Below are positions 31,956 through 43,207 of a stretch of 64,000 bases of DNA, piece by piece (position 1 is the first letter of the stretch; each line of letters begins with the position of its first letter). A model generated the notes under the pieces. The model searched no databases. It was not told the DNA's origin and saw only the letters and a list, made by a program, of their open reading frames with translations. The stretch is from Bufo bufo. Lineage: Eukaryota; Chordata; Amphibia; Anura; Bufonidae. The DNA lies in assembly GCF_905171765.1 (NCBI RefSeq), contig NC_053389.1:220416624-220480623 (forward strand), read 5' to 3'. The translations under genes and the position numbers were made by a program.

Positions 31956-32490
31956 ATGTCGCAAGAATACATTCCAGGAGGCTCATCCGCATCTCGGGAC
32001 AGTGGGGACTCACAGTCTGAGCGAAGCGCAGTGCCATCCTTAAGATCCTGGACTATCCCAAAGTTATCCTCCGAGTTGCGGAAAAGGGGCATCTCCACAC
32101 GGCGGGTTGGTGTTCAAATACGTACAACACTGCAGAATCAATTCTGCCTAGTTCTGCCCCAGGTCCGTCCAGTAATAAATCAGCTTCTGGTGTCGATAAA
32201 TTAGGTCGTCCCATCAAATACCTAGGGAAGTCTCAGATATGCAACAATTATAATTACACAGCTTGTCATTATAGTCAGTGTAGGTCACTACACTTATGTG
32301 CAATCTGTTTCAGAGCCCATCTTCGCGTCGCGTGCCCTCAGAAAAATCAAGGCCCGGCATGACTAAGCGTGGTTAACGTGGAGCTTCTGGATCGTTTCTT
32401 GACTGCTCATCCAGATCCAGAGTGGGTGCGGTTTGTGGTCAAGGGTTTAGTCAATGGCTAACACACAGGTCTTCTCGCCCTCCCTCAGAC
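31956..32490 (+). pseudogene. DIRS gag-like ORF, broken
   Basis: An ATG at 31956 opens an 82-codon frame rich in Ser and charged residues (SSASRDSGDSQSERS) containing LSSELRKRGIST, resembling the SAP-like start seen in DIRS gag proteins. After a frame change, 32235-32360 encodes a Cys/His cluster (CNNYNYTACHYSQC, then LCAICFRAHLRVACPQ) typical of the end of DIRS gag. Stops follow both. The protein would form the RNA-binding particle component. No neighbours other than the RT ORF 20 bp downstream. Confidence 0.65.
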
Positions 32491-32509
32491 CACATACGAC
32501 TGCGGGAAT

Positions 32510-33778
32510 TTGCAATCAGCATCCAGAGACCCGGAGGCAGTCACACAACTAATCCAGACGGAGTTAGACAGGGGTTATCTAATAGGTCCCTTTAGCCAAC
32601 CTCCCTTTGCATGCTGGAGGATCAATCCAGTAGGGATCGTGACTGGAAAGTTCTCGAATAAAAAACGGTTAATTTATGACTTGTCGGCCCAGCATTCATT
32701 ACAAATACCGAGCTTGAACTCATTAATTCCTTCAGAGGAATTCTCCATGAGATACGCATCTGTAGACTAAGCTATCCAGGTCATAATTAAATTAGGGAAG
32801 GGTGCTTGGTTATCAAAAGAAGACATTACCGATGCATTTAAGTTACTGCCCATCCAACCAGACTTATGGCAATGGCACGGCATGAAATGGCAGGGGTTAT
32901 ATTATTTTGCTAACAAATTTACTCTCGGGTCGAAATCCAGCCCTTGGTTATTTGACCAGTTTGCCAGCGCCCTGCATTGGGTCTTGTCCAATACTTTCAG
33001 GGTGAATCATGTTATTCATTACCTGGACGACTTTCTCCTGTTAGAATCCCCAAATTAGGAGCCTCAAGACTTACAGGTCTTGTGTACAGCATTCGAAGAC
33101 CTCAAAGTTCCAGTGATGCCTGTGCTAGGGCCTTCGACCTTGTGTGGGGCACACAAGGTCGAAGGCCCTAGCACAGGGATCACGTTTCTAGGCATACACC
33201 TAGATACAGTAGATATGCAAGCCAGTCTTCCACAGTACAAGTTGGCCAGAATCAAGGCATTTGTACACAGGCTAGCCCAAGTAAGGGTCACCACCAAGGC
33301 TGATCTTCAGTCACTTCTCTGCATGCTAAATTTTGCCATGCGGATCATTCTGCAGGGCAAATCATTTCTTTCAAGACTGCTGGTGCTCCTTCCTCAGGCA
33401 CCATGCCAAGATAGCCCAGTTCACCTGGATCAGGATGCCATTTCTGATTTATTGTTGTGGGACAAATTCCTCTCTCAGTGGAATGGAGTCTCCTTGTTCA
33501 TTCCAGTGGTATCCAATCATTCGCCAGTACCTCACACAGACGCTTCTCCCACTGCTGGCTTCGTAGCTATACATGGCACCCATTGGTTTACTGACCCATG
33601 GCCAACAGAAATTACCAGCATACCTGGGTTTTCCAAGAGCTCCTCACTGTTTGAAATTTATCCCATAGTAGGGGCAGCAGTTTCGTTTGCTCACATATTA
33701 GTGGGCTACCTAATGTCACAGCCGATGCACTGTCCCGCTTTAATTTTCCACTCTTTTTTCAGGTTTTCCCGGAGGTAG
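32510..33778 (+). pseudogene. DIRS reverse transcriptase-RNase H, broken
   Basis: The frame at 32510 carries RT fingers (LDRGYLIGPFSQPPF, KKRLIYDLSA). It is interrupted by a TAA near 32770 and a TAG near 33055 and continues with DITDAFKLLPIQPDLW and the YxDD box HYLDDFLLL near 33020. The next frame (33080-33778) has ITFLGIHLDT, typical of the RT end, then RNase H-like HTDASPTAGFVA near 33535. A 27-bp perfect inverted repeat at 33119-33177 adds extra codons between the YLDD box and FLGI. The enzyme copies the element RNA; stops make this copy inactive. Confidence 0.88.
33119..33177. repeat. Perfect 27-bp inverted repeat within the RT frame
   Basis: Arms 33119-33145 and 33151-33177 around a GGGGC spacer are perfect complements and sit inside the reverse transcriptase frame. 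The right arm carries the expected HKVEGPST-type coding sequence, so the left arm looks like an inverted local copy. Confidence 0.95.
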
Positions 33779-34765
33779 ACCATTTACCAACACCAGCTAC
33801 GCTTCATGGCCAGTTGCTGATGGAGTAGCTCCCTTTCTCGAGGTGGCCAAGAGCCTCATGTCCAAATCCTTGTCTAGTAACACGCAAAAGGCATACAAGA
33901 CAGCTTGGCGGTTGTTTAATAAGTTTAAAAACACATACCCCCTGCCGGTGAAGGACCCATCACATATCTTCTAGCATTCACAGCTTTTTGCCACTCTCAT
34001 TTAAACCTGGCCCATAGTACCATCAAACTGTACCCGGCTGGCATACAGCATCATTGGTACATCCAGTTTCCGGATCAACCTTTTCTATTATCAGCCCATC
34101 CAATCAGATCGTTGTTGAAAGGTATTCAGAAGCAGTCAGTCAAGAGAAGGCCCACCAGACAATCTTTCTCCGGTAGCATGATCAGGTCTGTTTCTGATGC
34201 ACTGTCGAACAAACCGTTTGGCCAATACATTAGCTTACTAATAAAAACAGCTATGTATTTGGCTTTCTATGGATTCCTCAGGCCGGGGGAGTTCACATGC
34301 GCCAAGTCATCCGGTGGCTATCTGCGGAGGAACCAGCTACACTGGAACGGTACGCACTTTATCCTCCGGTTGGATTCCAGCAAGACAGCCCGGCCTGGGG
34401 AGTCGGTTCAGGTCAAATACTTTGCCACCAACAATAAATGGTGCCCAGTCACCGTATTGCACTAGTGGTTGCAGTGCATCAGAGATGATCCTGCTGAGTC
34501 CCCCTTGTTTAAGTTCGAGGGAGCTTCCATGAACATTCAAACTTTCCTCAAATATGTCCGCTTGCTGTTGTCCACATCAGGGGTCAACCCACTGGCTATC
34601 ACAGGTCATTCATTCAGAAAAGGTGCCGCTTCAGCTGCCTTTAAAAATAATGTGCCCGTACATGTCATCCAGAAATTGGGCAGATGGAAATCTGCGTGTT
34701 ATGCCCGTTATGTTCCTGATCCACAGCATGAAATGTCACTTTCTTTCAATGATTTGGTTTGGTAA
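33779..34765 (+). pseudogene. DIRS tyrosine recombinase, broken
   Basis: Frames at about 33800-33950, 34112-34465 and 34469-34765 together cover a tyrosine recombinase. The N-terminal part shows SLSSNTQKAYKTAWRLF, the core-binding region. Catalytic residues follow: the first Arg in FLRPGEFT, HxxR in TGHSFRKGAA, and the Tyr in CYARYV, near the C-terminus as in the family. In-frame stops occur near 33974 and at 34463-34465 (TAG). DIRS elements use this recombinase in place of an integrase to insert a circular DNA copy. Inactive here. Confidence 0.88.
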
Positions 34766-35506
34766 AGTATTGTTAAATATATTTTCAAATCATTCCTGCA
34801 TCTATTGTGTGTAGGGATGAGCGAACCCGACCTGTATAGGTCGGGTTCGTACCGAATTTTGGGGTGTCCGTGACACGGACCCGAACCCGAACATTTTCGT
34901 AAAAGTCCGGGTTCGGTGTTCGGCGCTTTCTTGGCGCTTTTTGAAAGGCTGCAAAGCAGCCAATCAACAAGCGTCATACTACTTGCCCCAAGAGGCCATC
35001 ACAGCCATGCCTACTATTGGCATGGCTGTGATTGGTCAGTGCAGCATGTGACCCAGCCTCTATTTAAGCTGGAGTCACGTAGCGCCGCACGTCACTCTGC
35101 TCTGATCAGTGTAGGGAGAGGTTGCAGCTGCTGTTAGGGCCAGATTAGACAGTGATTAACTCTGCAAAAACACTTAATTCAGTGATCGATCTACAGCTGT
35201 GGATCATTGAACTGCTGCTATTTAATTGCTCACTGTTTTTAGGCTGCCCAGAGCGTTTTTATGTCACTTTTTTCTTGGGTGATCGGCGGCCATTTTGTGT
35301 CTTGTGGTGCGCCAGCACAAGCTGCCACCAAGTCCATTTAACCATCAATAGTGTGGTTATTTTTTTGCTATATCCTACATCAGGGGCTTGGCTGTGCTTG
35401 CTATTTTATTGAGGGGTAAAATACACTTGCCAAAATAGCAGTACCCTAAATCTGTGTTTCAGCTGTGGCTAGCCAATTGTAATACTGTCTGCTGTCTGCC
35501 GAAGCA

Positions 35507-36950
35507 CAGTTTTTGTTTTGGGTTGAATACAATTCCCAACTTAGCAATCCCCTAAATATTTTTTTTCTGCTGTATCAGGCCAAGTTTAAATCAATTCATA
35601 AAAGGGTATATTAGATTTAAGGTGCGGATAGTGTCATCCTCAATAACTTCACACGCTATCGTGCATTTCCAAGTTTAATTCTGTCCGTAAACGTATACCT
35701 GTCACCCAGTGCCTAAATAATAGGCCTAAAATTTATATTCAGCTAAATCTGTGTTTATTGCTGAGGCTGGTCAATTCATTTAGTGTCCGCCAAAGCACAG
35801 TTTTTGTTCTGGGTTGAATACAATTCCCAACTTAGCAATCCCCTAAATAATTTTTTTCTGCTGTATCAGGCCAAGTTTAAATCGATCCATAAAAGGGTAT
35901 ATTAGATTTAAGGTGCGGATAGTGTCATCCTCAATAACTTCACACGCTACCGTGCATTTCCAAGTTTAATTCTGTCCGTAAACGTATACCTGTCACCCAG
36001 TGCCTAAATAATAGGCCTAAAATTTATATTCAGCTAAATCTGTGTTTATTGCTGAGGCTGGTCAATTCATTTAGTGTCCGCCAAAGCACAGTTTTTGTTC
36101 TGGGTTGAATACAATTCCCAACTTAGCAATCCCCTAAATAATTTTTTTATGCTGTATCAGGCCAAGTTTAAATCAATCCATAAAAGGGTATATTAGATTT
36201 AAGGTGCGGATAGTGTCATCCTCAATAACTTCACACGCTACCGTGCATTTCCAAGTTTAATTCTGTCCGTAAACGTATACCTGTCACCCAGCGCCTAAAT
36301 AAAAGGCCTAAAATTTATATTCAGCTAAATCTGTGTTTATTGCTGAGGCTGGTCAATTCATTTAGTGTCCGCCAAAGCACAGTTTTTGTTCTGGGTTGAA
36401 TACAATTCCCAACTTAGCAATCCCCTAAATATTTTTTTTCTGCTGTATCAGGCCAAGTTTAAATCGATCCATAAAAGGGTATATTAGATTTAAGGTGCGG
36501 ATAGTGTCATCCTCAATAACTTCACACGCTACCGTGCATTTCCAAGTTTAATTCTGTCCGTAAACGTATACCTGTCACCCAGCGCCTAAATAATAGGTCT
36601 AAAATTTATATTCAGCTAAATCTGTGTTTATTGCTGAGGCTGGTCAATTCATTTAGTGTCCGCCAAAGCACAGTTTTTGTTCTGGGTTAAATACAATTCC
36701 CAACTTAGCAATCCCCTAAATAATTTTTTTCTGCTGTATCAGGCCAAGTTTAAATCGATCCATAAAAGGGTATATTAGATTTAAGGTGCAGATAGTGTCA
36801 TCCTCAATAACTTCACACGCTACCGTGCATTTCCAAGTTTAATTCTGTCCGTAAACATATACCTGTCACCCAGCGCCTAAATAATAGGCCTAAAATTTAT
36901 ATTCAGCTAAATCTGTGTTTATTGCTGAGGCTGGTCAATTCATTTAGTGT
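35507..36950. repeat. 291-bp tandem array, about five copies
   Basis: CAGTTTTTGTTCTGGGTTGA recurs at 35507, 35798, 36089, 36380 and 36671, exactly 291 bp apart. The units differ at few positions. It holds the same place in the element as the 229-bp array of the other copy but the sequence is largely different. Confidence 0.95.
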
Positions 36951-36965
36951 CCCACAGAGGACAGC

Positions 36966-37688
36966 TTGTCCTTACCTCTGGCCAGCCTGGCACACATGAG
37001 CGACTACATGCTGCAGTGCCTGCACAACGACAGCAGAGTTGCTCACATTTTAACGTGTGCGGACTACTGGGTTGCCACCCTGCTGGATCCCCGGTACAAA
37101 GACAATGTGCCCACCTTACTTCTTGCACTGGAGCGTGATAGAAAGATGCGCGAGTACAAGCGCACGTTCGTAGACGCGATACTGAGAGCATTCCCAAATG
37201 TCACAGGGGAACAAGTGGAAGCCCAAGGCGAAGGCAGAGGAGGAGCAAGAGGTCGCCAACGCAGCTGTGTCACGGCCAGCTCCTCTGAGGGCAGGGTTAG
37301 CATGGCAGAGATGTGGAAAAGTTTTGTCAACACGCCACAGCTAACTGCACCACCACCTGATACGGAACGTGTTAGCAGGAGGCAACATTTCACTAACATG
37401 GTGGAACAGTACGTGTGCACACCCCTCCACGTACTGACTGATGGTTCGGCCCCATTCAACTTCTGGGTCTCCAAATTGTCCACGTGGCCAGAGTTAGCCT
37501 TTTATGCCATGGAGGTGCTGGCCTGCCCGGCCGCCAGCGTTTTGTCTGAACGTGTATTCAGCACGGCAGGGGGCGTCATTACAGACAAACGCAGCCGCCT
37601 GTCTACAGCCAATGTGGACAAGCTGACGTTCATAAAAATGAACCAGGCATGGATCCCACAGGACCTGTCCATCCCTTGTGCAGATTAG
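36966..37688 (+). pseudogene. hAT transposase C-terminal third
   Basis: A 240-codon frame corresponds to residues from about 885 to the end of the intact transposase at 16895-20281, with most residues identical. It contains ADYWVATLLDPRYKDNVP, the ARGRQRSCVTASSSEG linker and the full C-terminal dimerisation domain (PAASVLSERVFSTAGG, LTFIKMNQAWIP). The junction with the upstream array (about 36950) is abrupt, consistent with an internal deletion that removed the BED finger and catalytic Asp residues. It ends at a TAG at the same place as the intact copy. A truncated protein containing only the dimerisation domain could act as a dominant inhibitor if expressed (speculative). Confidence 0.9.
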
Positions 37689-37799
37689 ACATTAACTACC
37701 TCCCCTTAACCATATATTATTGTACTCCAGGGCACTTCCTCATTCAATCCTATTTTTATTTTCATTTTACCATTATATTGCGGGGCAACCCAAAGTTGA

Positions 37800-38715
37800 A
37801 TGAACCTCTCCTCTGTCTGGGTGCCGGGGCCTAAAAATATCTGACAGTGGCCTGTTCCAGTGTTGGGTGACGTGAAGCATGAGTCTCTGCTATGACATGA
37901 AGCCTGAATCTCTGCTATGGGACCTCTCTCCTCTGTCTGGGTGCCAGGGCCTAAATATCTGACAATGGACTGTTCCAGTTTTGGGTGACGTGAAGCATGA
38001 GTCTCTGCTATGACATGAAGCCTGAATCTCTGCTATGGGACCTCTCTCCTCTGTCTGGGTGCCAGGGCCTAAATATCTGACAATGGACTGTTCCAGTTTT
38101 GGCTTACGTGAAGCATGATTCTCTGCTATGACATGAAGCCTGAATCTCTGTTATGGGACCTCTCTCCTCTGTCTGGGTGCGGGGCCTAAATATATGACAA
38201 TGGACTGTTCCAGTTTTGGCTGACGTGAAGCCTGATTCTCTGCTATGACATGAAGACTGATTCTCTGCTGACATGAAGCCTGAATCCTCTGTCTGGGTGC
38301 CGGGGCCTAAATATATGACAATGGACTGTTCCAGTTTTGGCTGACGTGAAGCCTGATTCTCTGCTATGACATGAAGACTGATTCTCTGCTGACATGAAGC
38401 CTGAATCTCTGTTATGGGACCTCTCTCCTCTGTCTGGGTGCCGGGGCCTAAATATATGACAATGGACTGTTCCAGTTTTGGCTGACGTGAAGCCTGATTC
38501 TCTGCTATGACATGAAGACTGATTCTCTGCTGACATGAAGCCTGAATCTCTGTTATGGGACCTCTCTCCTCTGTCTGGGTGCTGGGGCCTAAATATATGA
38601 CAATGGACTGTTCCAGTTTTGGCTGACGTGAAGCCTGATTCTCTGCTATTACATGAAGACTGATTCTCTGCTGACATGAAGCCTGATTCTCTGCTATGGG
38701 ACCTCTCTCCAATTG
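37800..38715. repeat. 141-bp tandem array downstream of transposase fragment
   Basis: Units contain CCTCTCTCCTCTGTCTGGGT, as in the 93-bp array of the first copy, plus extra TGACATGAAGCCTGATTCTC sections. About six units, several shortened. Confidence 0.85.
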
Positions 38716-39112
38716 ATATTGGTTAATTTTTATTTATTTTATTTTTATTTTTATTCATTTCCCTATCCACATTTGTTTGCAGGGGATTTAACTACATTTT
38801 GATGCCTTTTGCAGCCCTCTAGCCCTTTCCTGGGCTGTTTTACAGCCTTTTTAGTGCCGAAAAGTTCGGGTCCCCATTGACTTCAATGGGGTTCGGGTTC
38901 GGGACGAAGTTCGGGTCGGGTTCGGATCCCGAACCCGAACATTTCCGGGAAGTTCGGCCAAACTTCTCGAACCCGAACATCCAGGTGTTCGCTCAACTCT
39001 AATTGTTTGTTTTTGGCCCCTTTAGGCTACCCTCCTACAGCAGTTACGGCATAACTCTACTGCTTCAGGTAGGTATAGTTTAGGTAGATCCTCACGGCGA
39101 GCCGATCCGAGC

Positions 39113-39143
<31 letters not shown>

Positions 39144-39248
39144 CAGTTGCAAGAAAAAGTATGTGAACCCTTTGAAATGATATCGATTTCTGTACAAATT
39201 GGTCATAAAATGTGATCTGATCTTCATCTAAGTCACAACAATAGACAA

Positions 39249-39887
39249 TCACAGTCTGCTTAAAGTAATAACACACAAAGAATTAAATGTTACCATGTTT
39301 TTATTGAACACACCATGTAAACATTCACAGTGCAGGTGGAAAAAGTATGTGAACCCTTGGATTTTATAACTGGTTGAACCTCCTTTGGCAGCAATAACTT
39401 CAACCAAAAGTTTCCTGTAGTTGCAGATCAGATTTGCACAACGGTCAGAAGTAATTCTTGACCATTCCTCTTTACAGAACTGTTTCAGTTCAGCAATATT
39501 CTTGGGATGTCTGGTGTGAATCACTTTCTTGAAGTCATGCCACAGCATCTCAATCGGGTTGAGATCAGGACTCTGACTGGGCCATTCCAGAAGGCGTATT
39601 TTCTTCTGTTTAAGCCATTCTGTTGTTGATTTACTTCTATGCTTTGGGTCATTGTCCTGCTGCAACATTCATCTTCTGTTGAGCTTCAGCTGGTGGACAG
39701 ATGGCCTTAAGTTCTCCTGCAAAATGTCTTGACAAACTTGGGAATTCATTTTTCCTTCGATGAAAGCAATCCGTCCAGGCCCTGACGGAGCAAAGCAGGA
39801 CCAAACCATGATGCCCCCACCACCATACTTCACAGTTGGGGTGAGGTTTTGATGTTAGTGTGCTGTGCCTCTTTTTCTCCACACATA
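39249..39887 (-). pseudogene. Tc1 transposase, C-terminal part
   Basis: Two overlapping minus-strand frames encode the second half of a Tc1 transposase. The segment near 39780-39870 carries the glycine-rich VKYGGGGIMVW-type strand. The frame 39249-39668 starts MLQQDNDPKHRSKS, which holds the second catalytic Asp, and continues to [20 protein letters not shown] with the catalytic Glu. A stop or frameshift lies at about 39668. The first catalytic Asp (expected in WSDES) falls in the missing segment. The missing middle coincides with the insertion point at 39888. Confidence 0.88.
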
Positions 39888-40260
39888 GCGCCAGATTTAT
39901 CATTAACTCAAGTCAGAATAATGGAGTGAAAAAGTCGCAAAAAAAAGCGCAAACGCTAAAACTGCGCACAAATTTGCGACTTTTTTCTGCTCTGCACTAT
40001 GCTCGCCAGTTTTCTGAAAGTGGGGGTGTTTTCTTATATAAATGAATCTCTAGACAGATTTACTATTGGGACTATTTAAAAAGTCGCAAAAAAGTGAGCA
40101 ATTTCACTCCAGTGAGGACCATGCTTATCTTATGAGACTTTTTAATAGAACATGCGACTTTTTAGTAAAAATGTGCGACTTATTCGTAAAGATGTGCGAC
40201 TTTTGTAAAGCTGCTTACTGACGGATAAACTGCTACCGTCAAACCACATTTATTACAGTC
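39888..40260. mobile_element. MITE with CCAGATTTATC end, partial copy
   Basis: GCGCCAGATTTATCATTAAC begins the element after ATA at 39885-39887. The sequence follows the MITE at 7140-7626 closely up to ATTTATTACAGTC, then is cut by a TTAA element exactly at the TTAA present in the other copy. The right remainder was not found. Confidence 0.85.
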
Positions 40261-40822
40261 TTAACCGCCTCCGGACCGCCTAACGCAGGATTGCGGTCCG
40301 GAGGCGGCAGCTCTGCGCTCAGCGACGCATATACGCATCATCTCGCGTGAGCCGAGATTTCCTGTGAACGCGCGCACACAGGCGCGCGCGTTCACAGGAT
40401 CGGAAGGTAAGAGAGTGGATCTCCAGCCTGCCAGCGGCGATCGTTCGCTGGCAGGCTGGAGATGCGATTTTTTTTAACCCCTAACAGGTATATTAGACGC
40501 TGTTTTGATAACAGCGTCTAATATACCTGCTACCTGGTCCTCTGGTGGTCCCTTTTGCTTGGATCGACCACCAGAGGACACAGGTAGCTCAGTAAAGTAG
40601 CACCAAACACCACTACACTACACCCCCCCTGTCACTTATTAACCCCTTATGAACCACTGATCACCCCTGATCACCCCATATAGACTCCCTGATCACCCGC
40701 CTGTCATTGATCACCCCCCTGTCATTGATCACCCCCCTGTAAGGCCCCATTCAGATGACAGGGGGGTGATCACCTCATATAAACTCCCTGATCACCCCCT
40801 GTCATTGATCACCCCCCTGTAA

Positions 40823-41276
40823 GGCTCCATTCAGACGTCCGTATGATTTTTACGGATCCACGGATACATGGATCGGATCCGCAAAACACATACGGACGTC
40901 TGAATGGAGCCTTACAGGGGGGTGATCAATGACAGGGGGGTGATCACCTCATATACACTCCCTGATCACCCCCTGTCATTGATCACCCCCTGTAAGGCTC
41001 CATTCAGACGTCCGTATGATTTTTACGGATCCACGGATACATGGATCGGATCCGCAAAACACATACGGACGTCTGAATGGAGCCTTACAGGGGGGTGATC
41101 AATGACAGGGGGGTGATCACCTCATATACACTCCCTGATCACCCCCTGACATTATCCACCCCCATGTCATTCATCACCCCCCTGTAAGGCTCCATTCAGA
41201 CGTCCGTATGTGTTTTGCGGATCCGATCCATGTATCCGTGGATCCGTAAAAATCATACGGACGTCTGAATGGAGCC
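40823..41276. repeat. Three 89-bp palindromic MITE copies
   Basis: Copies at 40823-40911, 40996-41084 and 41188-41276 start GGCTCCATTCAGACGTCCG and are flanked by TAA/TTA and by CCCCCTG/CAGGGGG. The third is inverted relative to the first two, judged by its asymmetrical interior. Half-ends occur at 40741 and 41378. The surrounding GATCAATGACAGGGGGGTGA sequence is itself repeated and inverted. Confidence 0.9.
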
Positions 41277-41518
41277 TTATAGGGGGGTGATCAATGACAG
41301 GGGGGTGATCAATGACAGGGGGGTGATCAGGGAGTCTATATGGGTGATCACCCCCCTGTCATTGATCACCCCCCCTGTAAGGCTCCATTCAGACATTTTT
41401 TTGGCCCAAGTTAGCGGAAATTGTTTTTTTTTCTTACAAAGTCTCATATTCCACTAACTTGTGTCAAAAAATAAAATCTCACATGAACTCACCATACCCC
41501 TCACGGAATCCAAATGCG

Positions 41519-42910
41519 TAAAATTTTTTAGACATTTATATTCCAGACTTCTTCTCACGCTTTAGGGCCCCTAAAATGCCAGGGCAGTATAAATACCCCA
41601 CATGTGACCCCATTTCGGAAAGAAGACACCCCAAGGTATTCCGTGAGGGGCATATTGAGTCCATGAAAGATTGAAATTTTTGTCCCAAGTTAGCGGAAAG
41701 GGAGACTTTGTGAGAAAATACAAAAAAAAATCAAATTCCGCTAACTTGTGCCCAAAAAAAAAAAATTCTATGAACTCGCCATGCCCCTCATTGAATACCT
41801 TGGGGTGTCTTCTTTCCAAAATGGGGTCACATGTGGGGTATTTATACTGCCCTGGCATTTTAGGGGCCCGAAAGCGTGAGAAGAAGTCTGGGATCCAAAT
41901 GTCTAAAAATGCCCTCCTAAATGGAATTTGGGCCGCTTTGCGCATCTAGGCTGCAAAAAAGTGTCACACATCTGGTATTGCCGTACTCAGGAGAAGTTGG
42001 GGAATGTGTTTTGGGGTGTCATTTTACATATACCCATGCTGGGTGAGATAAATATCTTGGTCAAATGCCACCTTTGTATAAAAAAAAATGGGAAAAGTTG
42101 TCTTTTGCTAAGATATTTATCTCACCCAGCATGGGTATATGTAAAATGACACCCCAAAACACATTCCCCAACTTCTCCTGAGTACGGCGATACCAGATGT
42201 GTGACACTTTTTTGCAGCCTAGGTGGGCAAAGGGGCACACATTCCAAAGAGCACCTTTCGGATTTCACAGGTCATTTTTTACACATTTTGATTTCAAACT
42301 ACTTACCACACATTAGGGCCCCTAGAATGCTAGGGCAGTATAACTACCCCACAAGTGACCCCATTTTGGAAAGAAGACACCCCAAGGTATTCCGTGAGGG
42401 GCATGGCGAGTTCCTAGAATTTTTAATTTTTTGTCACAAGTTAGCGGAAAATTATGAATTTTTTTTTGATTTATTTTTCTTACAAAGTCTCATATTCCAC
42501 TAACTTGTGACAAAAAATAAAAAATTTTAGGAACTCGCCATGCCCCTCACGGAATACCTTGGGGTGTCTTCTTTCCAAAATGTGGTCACTTGTGGGGTAG
42601 TTATACTGCCCTGGCAATTTAGGGGCCCTAATGTGTGCGAAGTAGTTTGAAATCAAAATCTGTAAAAAAATGGCCGGTGAAATCCTAAAGGTGCTCTTTG
42701 GAATATGGGCCCCTTTGCCCACCTAGGCTGCAAAAAAGTGTCACACATCTGGTATCGCCGTACTCAGGAGAAGTTTGGGAATGTGTTTTGGGGTGTCATT
42801 TTACATATACCCATGCTGGGTGAGATAAATATCTTGGTCAAATGCCAACTTTGTATAAAAAAATGGAAAAAGTTGTCTTTTGTCAAGATATTTCTCTCGC
42901 CCAGCATGGG
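41519..42910. repeat. Chain of large palindromes
   Basis: Successive inverted pairs are visible: 41519-41690 with 41705-41890; 41940-42080 with 42100-42225; 42226-42450 with 42480-42700; then 42715-42860 with a truncated partner to 42910. Typical blocks are CAGGGCAGTATAAATACCCC, CATACCCATGCTGGGTGAG and TTGGGGTGTCATTTTACATA. The second and fourth pairs are copies of each other. Confidence 0.85.
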
Positions 42911-43207
42911 TATAGGGATGTTAGCATATGCCAGAGACTTTTGTAAGTCTTTAGCTGACACTCTAGGATTCCTCTTCACCTCATTGAGCAGTCTGCGCTG
43001 TGCTCTTGCAGTCATCTTTACAGGATGGCCACTCCTAGGGAGAGTAGCAGCAGTGCTGAACTTTCTCCATTTATATACAATTTGTCTTACCATGGACTGA
43101 TGAACAGCAAGGCTTTTGGAGATACTTTTATAACCCTTTCCAGCTTTATGCAAGTCAAAAAATTTTAATCGTAGGTCTTCTGAGAGCTCTTTTGTGCGAG
43201 GCATCAT
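42911..43207 (-). pseudogene. Tc1 transposase, N-terminal part
   Basis: The minus-strand frame starts at 43207 (or the adjacent Met at 43204) with [20 protein letters not shown], the first helix-turn-helix of a Tc1 transposase. A second helix-turn-helix with the GRPR-like hinge follows ([29 protein letters not shown]). The frame then runs into unrelated repeat sequence at about 42911. Joined in order it pairs with the C-terminal part at 39249-39887, lacking about 90 residues. Confidence 0.88.

Larger units (their letters stand above)
34810..39001 (+). mobile_element. hAT element, second family member, internally deleted
   Basis: Ends TAGGGATGAGCGAAC and, inverted, TAGAGTTGAGCGAAC match the hAT element at 14151-23651, as do the subterminal GGTTCGGGTTCG/CCCGAACCCGAAC blocks, CCAAT/TATA region and array-transposase-array order. 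The 5' array enters the transposase at the position equal to residue about 885 of the intact copy. The 8-bp flanks (CTATTGTG and ATTGTTTG) do not form a clean duplication. It interrupts the DIRS element. Confidence 0.88.
30343..39118 (+). mobile_element. DIRS-type retrotransposon, interrupted by a hAT element
   Basis: The left end ATATTTGTGCGAGG at about 30342 is matched by an inverted, imperfect ATATTTGTGCTCGG reading leftward from 39118. Plus-strand coding order is gag-like, RT-RNase H, tyrosine recombinase, as in DIRS elements, which lack an integrase of the DDE type. The hAT element at 34810-39001 separates the recombinase from the right terminus at 39002-39118. The DIRS assignment of 39002-39118 rests on the inverted end and on position. 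Confidence 0.75.
40265..42910. mobile_element. TTAA element made of chained palindromes, right end lost
   Basis: TTAA at 40261-40264 is followed by CCGCCTCCGGACCGCC and a string of hairpins (40265-40306, 40369-40399, 40420-40463, 40487-40527, 40539-40577). Beyond are five GGGGTGATCA-bounded MITE ends and then four large palindromes in series up to 42910. No second TTAA end was identified; the sequence stops at the Tc1 transposase. The start resembles other piggyBac-like TTAA elements of the window. Confidence 0.65.

Noticed and set aside
37800..38712. Repeat-rich minus-strand ORFs of 144-202 codons
   Set aside because: Product of the 141-bp array in the second hAT copy.
34802..39009. Clean 8-bp target duplication for the second hAT copy
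   Set aside because: CTATTGTG and ATTGTTTG match at only half the positions without shifting; called imperfect instead.
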